DNA from: JADKAV01 sp037045455 | GTDB taxonomy: Bacteria; Actinomycetota; Actinomycetes; S36-B12; UBA10799 | NCBI GenBank assembly: GCA_037045455.1 | Contig: JBAOIN010000009.1 | Span: 124,001-188,000, forward strand | Direction of reading: 5' to 3' | Length of the DNA stretch: 64,000 bases | In this document: piece by piece, positions 25,976-34,366 of the stretch | How the letters are laid out: the number at the start of each line of letters is the position of its first letter | Position numbering within the stretch: position 1 is the stretch's first letter | Notes under the pieces: model-generated | Databases searched by the model: none | What the model was told of the DNA's origin: nothing | Seen by the model: only the letters and a program-made list of their open reading frames with translations | Position numbers and translations under genes: made by a program

Positions 25976-27240
25976 CACACCAGTACTACGTGACTGATGG
26001 TGTAGATCGCCAGTCCGGCCAGCGCACCGACCAACGTGCCGTTCAGGCGGATGAACTGCAAGTCTCGGCCGACCTGGATCTCGATCTTGCGGGAGGTCTC
26101 CTCGGCGTCCCACTTGTCGACGGTCTCGGTGATCAGCGCCGTGATCTCCTCGCGGTTGTTACGCACCACGTGTACTGCGGCATCCTCGATCCAGCCGTTG
26201 ACCCGATCGCGCATGTCTGGTTTGTCAACCAGGTTGCGCCCGATCGAGACCAGCGAGTCGACAAGACGCACGCGCAGATCCGACGTGGGATCGTCTACCG
26301 CGCGCAGCAACATGTCCTTGGCCACCGTGCCGGTGGTCTGCAATGTGCGGTTGACTTCCGGGTGGTCGAGCACGCGCAACTTCGCCTGTTCGGCCTTGTA
26401 CTGCATGTCGGGATCCAACCGGAGGTCCGCAGAGAGTTTGAGCAACGCCTCGTCGATGCTTTTGCGCAACGGGTGATGCGGGTCGTCCCGCACGTCCATC
26501 GCGAACTTCACCGCCTCCCGATACACCTTGCCAGCGACCATGTCGTCGGCCCACTTCGGCGACCAGGTAGGAGCCTGTCGTTCCACTACATCGACGACCC
26601 GTTCCCGATTGTCCGCCAGCCAGTCGTACATGGAGCCCGTGATCATGTCGATCAGGGGCACGTGTGCGCGGTCGGTCACCACCTCACCCAGCAGATTCCC
26701 GGCCGGCTCGGCGATCGGGAACTCCTCAGCGCGCTTGCGCAGGAAGTCGTACACCGCGGTCCGCACCTGTTCGTCATCCAGTAGCCCTATAGCGCTGCGA
26801 ATGCCGACCGCAAGTTCGCCGGAAATCCGGCGGGCGTTGGAGTAGTCGGAAAGCCAGGCCCCGAGCCGAGTGCTGATGTCCAAGGCGCTAAGTCGCTGTC
26901 GCACCACGTCCTCGGCCAAGAAGTTCGTACCCACAAAGTCGCCGAGGTTGCGACCGATCGCGTTCTTGCGGGTGGGGATGATCGCCGTGTGCGGAATGGG
27001 CAGTCCGAGCGGCCGCTTGAACAGAGCCGTGACCGCGAACCAGTCGGCCAGCGCACCCACCATCGCCGCCTCACCCATGGCCCGGAAGTAGCCGGCCCAG
27101 GTGACCCCGTCGCGTTCGGCGATGAAGGCCACGACGTAAACCAGCGCCGCGATCAGCAGGGCCGCAAGGGCGACGACCTTCATGCGCCGCAGCCCGCGCA
27201 GTTTCTCGGCGTCGGCGGGGGTGATCGCCAGTGCACTCAT
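25975..27240 (-). CDS. DUF445-family membrane-associated protein
   Basis: This 421-aa protein starts MSALAITPADAEKLRGLRRM. It has two N-terminal membrane segments (KVVALAALLIAALVYVVAF and the GEAAMVGALADWFAVTALF stretch). The DUF445 hallmark VGALADWFAVTALFKRPLGLPIPHTAIIP is followed by a long helical body with RNAIG-like KNAIGRNLGDFV. A C-terminal membrane segment ends the protein (LVGALAGLAIYTISHVVL). The function is unknown. It forms an operon with the DoxX-like gene. Confidence 0.9.
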   Translation of the reverse strand: MSALAITPADAEKLRGLRRMKVVALAALLIAALVYVVAFIAERDGVTWAGYFRAMGEAAMVGALADWFAVTALFKRPLGLPIPHTAIIPTRKNAIGRNLGDFVGTNFLAEDVVRQRLSALDISTRLGAWLSDYSNARRISGELAVGIRSAIGLLDDEQVRTAVYDFLRKRAEEFPIAEPAGNLLGEVVTDRAHVPLIDMITGSMYDWLADNRERVVDVVERQAPTWSPKWADDMVAGKVYREAVKFAMDVRDDPHHPLRKSIDEALLKLSADLRLDPDMQYKAEQAKLRVLDHPEVNRTLQTTGTVAKDMLLRAVDDPTSDLRVRLVDSLVSIGRNLVDKPDMRDRVNGWIEDAAVHVVRNNREEITALITETVDKWDAEETSRKIEIQVGRDLQFIRLNGTLVGALAGLAIYTISHVVLV

Positions 27241-27375
27241 AGGGGCATTGTGCCCGGCACTTTCCGGGTCGATGCCGACTAGATGCGATGAGAGGACGTG
27301 CGGCCGAACGTGCCCGGTCCCCGAACGGGAGCGCTGCGACGGTGAGGCGTGGCCCTGGTCATATCCTTGAGGCCT

Positions 27376-27447
27376 GCCCCGTTAGCTCAGTGGTAGAGCA
27401 CTCGCCTTGTAAGCGAAAGGTCGTCCGTTCAATCCGGACACGGGGCT
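27376..27447 (+). tRNA. tRNA-Thr (anticodon TGT)
   Basis: This is a 72-nt cloverleaf: acceptor GCCCCGT/ACGGGGC with discriminator T, D arm GCTC/GAGC, anticodon arm CTCGC-CTTGTAA-GCGAA and T arm GTCCG-TTCAATC-CGGAC. Anticodon TGT reads ACA. CCA is not encoded. A possible -10 box TATCCT lies at 27362-27367, very close to the 5' end. A DUF222-HNH gene follows directly. Confidence 0.92.
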
Positions 27448-27530
27448 CGGATCGCTTCACGAAACCACCATTAAGCGCGCCCCGAATCCATACCCGAAAA
27501 CGTGTCGTACCCCTGTTCGACAATGAAGCT

Positions 27531-28727
27531 ATGAGGGTTGAGGTGGCCGCACCGCCGGGCCGAAAGTTGGCGGACGAAATGAAACGTCTGGGGTTGTTGG
27601 ACGATGACGAACTAGCTGACGAACTGGAGCGGGCGGAGCGGGAACTGCGGGCGGCTCAGGCCCAGCGGGCCGCCACGGTCACCGCGGTGCAAGAACGGAT
27701 CGAGGCCAAGGGCTATCGGCTGTCCGGGGCCACCGAGACCGTGGCCGCGATCACGGTGACGTCCAACCGCACGGCCTCCCGTCTGATGGACGCCAGCATG
27801 ACGGTGTGCGAACGGCCGGTGGTGTGGCAGGCGCTGGCCGAAGGCCGGATCGATGCCGGCCGGGCGGACGTCATCGCCGGCGGCCTGGACGAGATCGAGG
27901 GTGCGGACCGGGACCGGCTGGAAGCCAAAGCGCTCGAGTACGCGGACTCGCACACGACGTTTCAGACCCGCCGCTACGTCACGCGGCTGCTGGTCGATCA
28001 CGACCCCAAGCGGGCTGAGCGGGAACAGGAGAAGCGCCGGGCAAAGGCCTGGGATAGACGTCACATTGGAGCGTTCGGCCGGGCCTATGGCATGGCGGAC
28101 CTGTTCGGCTATGTGCCGGCCGGTACGGCGAACCTGCTGCTGCAGGCACTCGATGAGATCGCCCGGACGTACGACGATGACCGCACGCTGGAGCAGAAGC
28201 GGGTCGACGCGCTGGAACAGATCCTGGCAGAGAAGGTGCACGTGGATGTCCATGTGGACGTGGTGATCCCGGCCGACACCCTCGCCAAGTTGCGGGACGG
28301 CGGTGCCAGCGTGGACGGGTTCGGACCGGTCGATGCCGAGCACGCCCGCTGGCTGGCACTGCAGGACGATGCTCGCTGGCAGCGATTGATCACGGAACCG
28401 CTGCACGGGACGGTGATCGACCGCAGCACCAAGGCCTACCGGATTCCCGATGCGATGAAAGAGTTCGTGCGGGCACGTGACCGTCACTGCCGATTCCCGG
28501 GGTGTGCCACCCCGGCCCGTCGCACCGACACCGACCACGTCATTCCCCACCCGCGCGGTGAGACCACCGCTGCGAACCTCGCGGCCGCCTCCCGCGGGCA
28601 TCACCGGGTCAAGACCCACTCCGGATGGAAGGTGCGCAGCGGGCCGGACGGGGCACTCATCTGGACCAGTCCTCTGGGCACGGAACACACCACCTGGCCC
28701 TACAACTACGACGACCCCGTGGACTAG
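27531..28727 (+). CDS. DUF222 / HNH endonuclease-domain protein
   Basis: The N-terminal ~300 residues of this 398-aa protein form a DUF222 domain (RLSGATETVAAITVTSNRTASRL, LAEGRIDAGRADVIAGGL). The C terminus is an HNH nuclease: CRFPGCATPARRTDTDHVIP, then NLAAASRGHHRVKTH. Such genes are multi-copy in actinobacteria and resemble the mycobacterial REP13E12 proteins, which are regarded as repetitive and possibly mobile. It begins 84 bp after tRNA-Thr. ATG 27531 is chosen; the frame is open further upstream through the tRNA, which is not credible coding. Confidence 0.9.
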   Translation: MRVEVAAPPGRKLADEMKRLGLLDDDELADELERAERELRAAQAQRAATVTAVQERIEAKGYRLSGATETVAAITVTSNRTASRLMDASMTVCERPVVWQALAEGRIDAGRADVIAGGLDEIEGADRDRLEAKALEYADSHTTFQTRRYVTRLLVDHDPKRAEREQEKRRAKAWDRRHIGAFGRAYGMADLFGYVPAGTANLLLQALDEIARTYDDDRTLEQKRVDALEQILAEKVHVDVHVDVVIPADTLAKLRDGGASVDGFGPVDAEHARWLALQDDARWQRLITEPLHGTVIDRSTKAYRIPDAMKEFVRARDRHCRFPGCATPARRTDTDHVIPHPRGETTAANLAAASRGHHRVKTHSGWKVRSGPDGALIWTSPLGTEHTTWPYNYDDPVD

Positions 28728-28869
28728 CCGGAAGCAGGACCCGAATCACTCAGCCGCGCCTGCGCAGTTGAGCGAATCCGCCTGCCCGGTCAACGCATTG
28801 GGACGAGGTACCAGTCGTGGGGCCTTCGATGTGAGCGGGGAATCTTCGGAAACGAGTACCCTCACCCCC

Positions 28870-29490
28870 ATGTCCACGCGCGCAATCCTGGAGATCATCG
28901 GCTGGATCGGCAGCGCCTTGGTGGTGTTGTCGCTCGCGCAAGCCAGAGTCTGGCGTTTCCGCGTCATGAACTTCGCAGGCGCCGTCCTCGCCACGTTCTA
29001 CAACGCCGTCCTGGGGATCTGGCCGTTCGCAGCGATGAACGGCATCATCGCGGTGATCGACGCCTACTGGATGGTGAGGTTGCGGCGCGAGAGCCAACTG
29101 CCCAGCGCCGCCTACGAACTGGTCGAGGTGAACCACGACGACGCTTTCCTCAGCCACTTCCTGAAGATCCACGGCGAGGATGCCCGCGCGCACTACCCGG
29201 ACTTCGATCCCGAGCAGCCCAGCGAGACCAGCGTGCTGGTGATGCGCGGGGACGAGGCGGTGGGGGTGGTGGTCGTGGCCGAGACGACCGAGGACACCGC
29301 GCGTATCAGCCTCGACTACGTCACGCCCCGCTTCCGGGACTTCTCCCCCGGCAAGTTCGTATACGAGAACTCGGGGCTGTTCGACCGGATGGGAGTGCGC
29401 CGGATCCAGACCTCCGGCGACCCCCACTACCTGCAGCGGATGGGGTTCCGCCCCGACGGTGCGGTCTGGACGCGACTGGTCCGGCAATAG
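28870..29490 (+). CDS. YgjV-like membrane domain fused to a GNAT-like domain
   Basis: Residues 1-75 of this 206-aa protein have three membrane segments and the YgjV pattern (ILEIIGWIGSALVVLSLAQ, RVMNFAGAVLATFYNAVLG, AAMNGIIAVIDAYWM). Residues ~85-206 look like a small acetyltransferase-type fold ending YLQRMGFRPDGAVW. The function is unknown. ATG 28870 follows a 142-bp gap with no other visible gene. Confidence 0.72.
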   Translation: MSTRAILEIIGWIGSALVVLSLAQARVWRFRVMNFAGAVLATFYNAVLGIWPFAAMNGIIAVIDAYWMVRLRRESQLPSAAYELVEVNHDDAFLSHFLKIHGEDARAHYPDFDPEQPSETSVLVMRGDEAVGVVVVAETTEDTARISLDYVTPRFRDFSPGKFVYENSGLFDRMGVRRIQTSGDPHYLQRMGFRPDGAVWTRLVRQ

Positions 29491-29518
29491 GCTCGCCAAC
29501 GCACTAGCGTCCATACGC

Positions 29519-31013
29519 ATGAGCACCATCCCGGCGGTCACTAATCGCAGCGAGCGGACCTTCTTCGGCCATCCCGCCGGGCTGTCAACGCTGTTCTTCA
29601 CCGAGTTCTGGGAGCGCTTCTCCTACTACGGCATGCGGGCCCTGCTGGTGCTGTATCTGGTCGCACCCCCCCGACGGTGCCACCCCGGTCGGTCCTGGCT
29701 TGGGCCTGGACACGTCCACGGCCTCTGCCATCTACGGCACCTACGTCGCGCTGGTGTACCTGTTCCCACTGCTGGGCGGCTGGATAGCGGACCGGCTCTG
29801 GGGCTTCCGGCGCGCTGTCCTGGTCGGCGGCATCGTCATCGCCGGCGGCCACTATTGCATGGCGATGCCCACCGAGATCACCTTCTGGATCGGCCTACTG
29901 CTCATCGCGCTGGGCACGGGCCTGCTCAAACCGAACATCTCAGCGATGGTCGGCGAGTTGTACCACGACGACGACGCCAAACGCGACGCCGGCTTCTCCG
30001 TCTTCTACATGGGGATCAACCTCGGCGCGTTCGTCGCGCCGCTGGTGACGGGGTATCTGATGGATGCTCACGGCTGGCACTGGGCTTTCGGCGCCGCTGC
30101 GCTGGGCATGACGTTCGGCGTCATCCAGTACGTGCTCGGCGGCCGCAAGACCTTGCACGGCATCGGGCTCAACGTCCCTAACCCGGCCAGCGCGCAGGAG
30201 AAGCGAGCGTTCTTCCTGATCGTGTTCGGGTCGGTCGGTGCGATCGTGGCCGTCAGCCTGATCCGGGCCGCGATCTGGGGCTTCGACATCACCGATCTCG
30301 TCGACATTCTGGCCGTCTTCATCCTCATCGTGCCCGTGGTGTACTTCGTCAAAATGTTCCGCACACAGGGACTGTCCGGAGAGCAGAAGGGCCGGCTGCA
30401 CGCGTTCCTCGGGCTGTTCCTGGGCGCTGCGATCTTCTGGATGATCTACGACCAGGCGGGTTCCACACTCAGCGTCTTCGCCGAGGAGAAGACCGACCTG
30501 ACCGTGGGTTCTTTCACGATCCCGGTGCCGTGGCTGCAGTCGATCAACCCGATCTTCATCATCATCTTCGCGCCGATCTTCGCCGGCATCTGGAGCAAAC
30601 TCGGTGACCGGGCGCCCTCGACCCCACTGAAGTTCGCATGGGCCCTGCAGGGGATCGCGCTGTCTTTCCTGATCATGATCATCCCCGCTCTGGACGCAGA
30701 GAGCGGAGCGCAGGTCGCCGTGTGGTGGCTGGTGGGCGTGTACCTGATCCAGACTTGGGCCGAGTTGCTGCTGTCGCCCATCGGGCTTAGTGCCTCGACC
30801 CGCTTGGCGCCGCCCGGGATGGAGGGGCAGATGCTCGCGCTGTGGTTCCTGGCGGTCTCGGTCGGCGACACGATCGGCGCCCAGATTCTGTCCCGGATCG
30901 GGGACAACTACGTACGGGTCTTCACGACGTTCGGGATCATGGCGCTGGCCGCCGGCGTCATCGCGCTGCTGTTCGTTCCGCGACTGAAACGGATGATGGG
31001 CGGGGTGCACTAG
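29519..31013 (+). pseudogene. POT/PTR2-family peptide transporter, frameshifted
   Basis: This is a proton-coupled oligopeptide transporter with 12 or more membrane segments. The start MSTIPAVTNRSERTFFGHPAG and the POT signature FSYYGMRALLVLYLVAPP are in one frame. From GLGLDTSTASAIYGTYVALVYLFPLLGGWIADR to the end the protein is in another. The break falls in a run of seven C (29666-29672); six would restore APPDGATPVGPGLGLD. The C run could in principle act in phase variation. The many similar G/C-run breaks in this window make a consensus error more likely. Confidence 0.87.
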
Positions 31014-31927
31014 CCATCGCGTTGAGTACTCCTGAATCCGGATCGCGGTAGCAAACCCTGCACCAGCGCGGCCCCGACCAGCACGATGACCGCCCCGACC
31101 GGCTGGTTCCACGTCACGGCCTCATCCAGCACCACGATTCCAAGCAGTGTGGAGACCAACGGAGTGGCGTAGGTGACCGAGGCGCTGACCACGGCACCGG
31201 CCAGCGCAATGACCCGGAACAGCCAGACGAAAGCCATGCCGGTGGCCAGTGCCCCGAGCACCACCACCGCGGCAAGAGCGCTGGCAGAGATGGGGCCGGC
31301 CGGCGACCGTGAGAAGGCGCCACACAGCACCGCCATCATCGCGGTGGCGCAGAGAAGCTGGGCACCCATGATCGAGGCCGCACCCTCCGGGCGCACCGCG
31401 AGATGGCGACGGGTCCAGGGCACCCCGATGCCGTAGCAGACCGTGGCCCCCAGACAGGCCAGCGAGCCGGCGAGATCCCCCGACAGCCCCTGCCAGACAC
31501 CCATCACGACCATGACCCCGAGGAAGCCGATGAGCAATCCGGCGACCCGCTGCCGAGTAAGCCGGTCGGAGGGCGCGATGACCAACGCGAAGAGCGCCGT
31601 GAACAGCGGCGTGGCGGCGTTGAACAACCCCGCCAGCACGCTGGACACCTGCGTCTCCGCCCACCCGAACAGCGTGAATGGCAGGACGTTGCTCATCAGT
31701 CCGACGAAAGCGGCATGACCCCAGACCGGGCCCCACGCGGGCAGCCGCCGCCGCTGCCAGGCCAGCGCGCCCAGGACGGCGAGCGCACCGAACAACGTCC
31801 GCCCCAAGGTGATCTGCAGCGGGGTGAATGCGGGCAGCGCGACCTTGATCAGGAAGAAGCTCGAACCCCAGATGACGGCCAGTGCCCACCAGTAGGGCAG
31901 CCAGGACGAAAGGCGGGCTTGGGGCAT
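31010..31927 (-). CDS. EamA/DMT-family transporter
   Basis: This ten-segment membrane protein (305 aa) has two EamA repeats, starting with LPYWWALAVIWGSSFFLIKVAL and, after the middle, SLACLGATVCYGIGVPWTRR. Family members export metabolites or amino acids; the substrate here is unknown. ATG 31927 (MPQARLSSW) is the natural start. Its stop shares CTAG (31010-31013) with the convergent peptide transporter. Confidence 0.9.
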   Translation of the reverse strand: MPQARLSSWLPYWWALAVIWGSSFFLIKVALPAFTPLQITLGRTLFGALAVLGALAWQRRRLPAWGPVWGHAAFVGLMSNVLPFTLFGWAETQVSSVLAGLFNAATPLFTALFALVIAPSDRLTRQRVAGLLIGFLGVMVVMGVWQGLSGDLAGSLACLGATVCYGIGVPWTRRHLAVRPEGAASIMGAQLLCATAMMAVLCGAFSRSPAGPISASALAAVVVLGALATGMAFVWLFRVIALAGAVVSASVTYATPLVSTLLGIVVLDEAVTWNQPVGAVIVLVGAALVQGLLPRSGFRSTQRDG

Positions 31928-31988
31928 GCGCGCCAGTATGGCCGTGTCACTGCCTGGTGGCCGCAGCACGTCGCAGCATGCTGGACAC

Positions 31989-32657
31989 GTGGCCAGCGAG
32001 CAGACCTACCAGCGCTACCGGCGGGTGGCCCGATACCCGCTGTTTCTGGCCGGCGTGATGTTCGTGGTGGGCTTCTCGCTCGCCCTCGATCCGCACCTGG
32101 AAACCCTCGAGCAACATCACGTGACCGGCCGTTCCCTGACGCTGATCGCGTGGTTCGTGTTCCTGGTGGACTACCTGCTTTCGCTGGCATTGGCACCCGA
32201 ACGAGGCCGTTACATTCGCACCCACATCCCGCAGGCCATCGGGGTAGTGTTCCCGCCGCTGCGGGTGCTGCTGATCTTCCACGTGACGTACGAGGTGGCC
32301 CGCCAGACCCGGGGCGCGTTCGGCTCCCAGGCCCGCTTGTACCTGCTGTACCTGTCGACGCTGATCATCGCGGTGTCGTCCATGGCGGTGATGGCGGCCG
32401 AACGCAACGCGCCCGGTGCGACCATCAAGAACTTCGGCGATGCACTGTGGTGGTCGGCGGAGACGGTCTCCACCGTCGGTTACGGGGACATGTACCCCGT
32501 CACGCCGGCCGGCCGGATGATCGCGGTGGCCCTGATGGTGAACGGATTCCTGATCTTGTCAGTCCTCACTGCGACAGTGGCCCAGAAGTTCGTTTCCAGC
32601 ACATTCGGGATCCAGGCACCCAAGATGCCCGATCCCCTGCCAGAACCGGAGGTGTGA
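31989..32657 (+). CDS. Voltage-gated-type potassium channel
   Basis: The protein (~222 aa) has several membrane segments and the K+ selectivity filter TVGYGDMYPVT preceded by the pore helix NFGDALWWSAETVS. A single subunit should form a tetrameric channel. The start is uncertain. GTG 31989 (ASEQTYQRYRRVARYPLF) leaves a sensible N terminus, while ATGs at 31926 and 31938 add up to 21 residues but run into the divergent EamA start. DUF3263 begins one base after the stop. Confidence 0.85.
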   Translation: MASEQTYQRYRRVARYPLFLAGVMFVVGFSLALDPHLETLEQHHVTGRSLTLIAWFVFLVDYLLSLALAPERGRYIRTHIPQAIGVVFPPLRVLLIFHVTYEVARQTRGAFGSQARLYLLYLSTLIIAVSSMAVMAAERNAPGATIKNFGDALWWSAETVSTVGYGDMYPVTPAGRMIAVALMVNGFLILSVLTATVAQKFVSSTFGIQAPKMPDPLPEPEV

Positions 32658-32658
32658 G

Positions 32659-32895
32659 GTGCAGCCGCTGACCGAGCGCGACGCGGAGATCCTGTCGTTC
32701 GAGAAGTCGTGGTACCGCTACGAGGGCGCCAAGCAGAAGGCCATCAGGGAGCGCTTCGGGCTGTCCCCAACCCGCTACTACCAAGTCCTCAACGCGTTGC
32801 TGGACGACCCAGCCGCGCTGTCGGCCGAACCGGTGGTGGTCAGGCGTCTGCAGCGACAGCGACAGTCCCGCCGAAACGCGTCCCGCGCGTCCTGA
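32659..32895 (+). CDS. DUF3263-family protein
   Basis: This 78-aa protein has the DUF3263 core LTERDAEILSFEKSWYRYEGAKQKAIRERFGLS and PTRYYQVLNALLDDPAAL. That core looks like a small helix-turn-helix fold with a basic tail. It is an actinobacterial family of unknown function. The GTG start lies one base after the K+ channel stop. Its last 56 bp overlap the 3' end of the convergent gene at 32840. Confidence 0.88.
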   Translation: MQPLTERDAEILSFEKSWYRYEGAKQKAIRERFGLSPTRYYQVLNALLDDPAALSAEPVVVRRLQRQRQSRRNASRAS

Positions 32896-33265
32896 CCGGG
32901 CGCTCGACGTACCCGCCGGCCGTTAGCCCCGCCCGCCGCTCGAAGACGTTGCGCGACCACCAGTCCCCGGTACGCGCCCAGGACCACGCCGAAGCCAGCC
33001 CGTACAGAGGCACGAACATTGCGCCGCACCAGGCGTACTGCCGCATGTGGCTCGTTTCGTGTTGCCAGACCCCGGGGTCGAGTTCGCTGCGGCTGATCAC
33101 CACGCTGCCAATCGTGAAGGCACTGGCCATCGGGAACCGCCGCGAGTAGCCGGTCGCCTGCCAGTAGGGGCCGCGGTGCGCCGGGCGGCAGTCCGCGAGC
33201 CGAGCCACGAGCATTCCGACTGGCGTCGTGAGGTTGACCCAGTTGGCGATCGTGACGGCGTTCAC
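32840..33265 (-). CDS. Hypothetical protein with HExxHxxQ motif
   Basis: This 141-aa protein starts at a GTG overlapping the gpgS stop (GTGA) and is translationally coupled to it. Residues 69-76 read HETSHMRQ, an HExxH motif with a downstream Gln as in small zinc-metalloprotease-like domains. It is followed by a hydrophobic stretch (CGAMFVPLYGLASAWSW). No third zinc ligand is obvious. I do not recognise a named family. Its 3' end is antisense to DUF3263. Confidence 0.72.
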   Translation of the reverse strand: MNAVTIANWVNLTTPVGMLVARLADCRPAHRGPYWQATGYSRRFPMASAFTIGSVVISRSELDPGVWQHETSHMRQYAWCGAMFVPLYGLASAWSWARTGDWWSRNVFERRAGLTAGGYVERPVRTRGTRFGGTVAVAADA

Positions 33266-34206
33266 GCCCACTGGCCCGCAGGTGCTGTTGCCAGCGGCGG
33301 CCGCTCGACGTCCACGATTGAATGCCAAGTACCCACGAAGTCCGTGCCCACGCGGCCGAATTGTGCCATCGCCTGCCCGACGCCGCGAGAGGCGTGCAGT
33401 TGCGGATCGAGCCGGCGCAGGGCGGCCTGAATGATCTGCGCGGCCATCAGTCCCAGCCGGCGCTCGTCCTGGTGCCGGTGCAGGCGCACCCCTAGGTCCA
33501 CCTGGGCGATGGCATCCACCCCCAGCAACTCCGCGGTGTCCACCAGCATGGCGAACTCCACGCCGTAGCCGACCGGGAACGGCAGCCGCTCCAATAGGCT
33601 GCGGCGGGCAGCGTACTCCCCGGCCAGCGGCTGGATGACGCCAGCAAGTTGCGGCCAGTAGAGATTGAGCAGCGGTCGCGCGACGAGTTCGGTCACCCGG
33701 CCGCCGCCAGCTGGAACCACCGACTCCCCCTGCACCAAGGGCCGCTCGTACACCGCCTTGACCAGGGCGACCTGCGGGTCTGCGAACAGGGGTCCCAACA
33801 ACCCCCTGACATAGTCGGCGCTGAACGAACGCAGATCGGCGTCGATGAACACGACCACCTCGGCGCTGGTCGCGGCCAGTGCCCGCCACATGGCCTCGCC
33901 CTTTCCGCGCAGCGGCGGTAGCGCGGGGAAGACCTCGTCCAGTGCCACGACCCGGGCACCGTGCTCCTTGGCGACCGCAGCGGTGGCGTCGGTGGAACCG
34001 GAGTCCAGCACGACCAGGTCGTCGACCAACGAGCCGAGCAGTTCGGTCCGCAGCGTGTTCACGATCTGCCCGACGGTCTGAGCCTCGTTGAGGGCCGGCA
34101 GGATCACGGCCACGTCGGCGTTCTTCGCCGCCATCACCGCCGCGTGCGGCCAGTCGCCGGCCGTCGACGTGCGCTGGGCCAGCCAGGCCTCGACGTGTTC
34201 GGTCAC
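33262..34206 (-). CDS. gpgS: Glucosyl-3-phosphoglycerate synthase
   Basis: This 314-aa GT81 glycosyltransferase makes glucosyl-3-phosphoglycerate. That is the first step to glucosylglycerate and, in mycobacteria, methylglucose lipopolysaccharides. Visible motifs are VILPALNEAQTVGQIV, VLDSGSTDATA, the metal-binding VFIDADLRSF, PLAGEYAARRSLLERLPFPVGYGVE and HRHQDERRLGLMA. The length and motifs fit GpgS rather than generic GT2 enzymes. The downstream HExxH gene overlaps its stop. Confidence 0.93.
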   Translation of the reverse strand: MTEHVEAWLAQRTSTAGDWPHAAVMAAKNADVAVILPALNEAQTVGQIVNTLRTELLGSLVDDLVVLDSGSTDATAAVAKEHGARVVALDEVFPALPPLRGKGEAMWRALAATSAEVVVFIDADLRSFSADYVRGLLGPLFADPQVALVKAVYERPLVQGESVVPAGGGRVTELVARPLLNLYWPQLAGVIQPLAGEYAARRSLLERLPFPVGYGVEFAMLVDTAELLGVDAIAQVDLGVRLHRHQDERRLGLMAAQIIQAALRRLDPQLHASRGVGQAMAQFGRVGTDFVGTWHSIVDVERPPLATAPAGQWA

Positions 34207-34255
34207 CCACCACCCCAGGAGTCGGTTGTGCCCGACCAGCGTGTCACAATTCCCA

Positions 34256-34362
34256 TGACCTCATCCAGAGGGGCAGAGGGACCGGCCCTGCGAAGCCCCG
34301 GCAACCCAGCACACGCGCTATGGGTGCCAACTCCGGCCGTGAACAAACGGGAAGATGGGAAA
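34256..34362 (+). promoter_or_regulatory. SAM-I (S-box) riboswitch upstream of thrC
   Basis: The conserved S-box landmarks occur in order: CTCATCC (34259-34265), GCAGAGGGACCGGCCC (34274-34289), AGCCCCGGCAACCC (34294-34307), GGGTGCCAACTCCGGCC (34322-34338) and GGGAAGATGGG (34349-34359). The last closes the P1 stem. The element ends within ten bases of the thrC start, so it probably hides the ribosome-binding site when S-adenosylmethionine is bound. It would then control translation. Confidence 0.88.
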
Positions 34363-34366
34363 GCCC

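Noticed and set aside
34355..34366. ATG 34355 as the thrC start
   Set aside because: It lies in the closing helix of the SAM-I riboswitch, before the GGGAAAG that serves ATG 34367.
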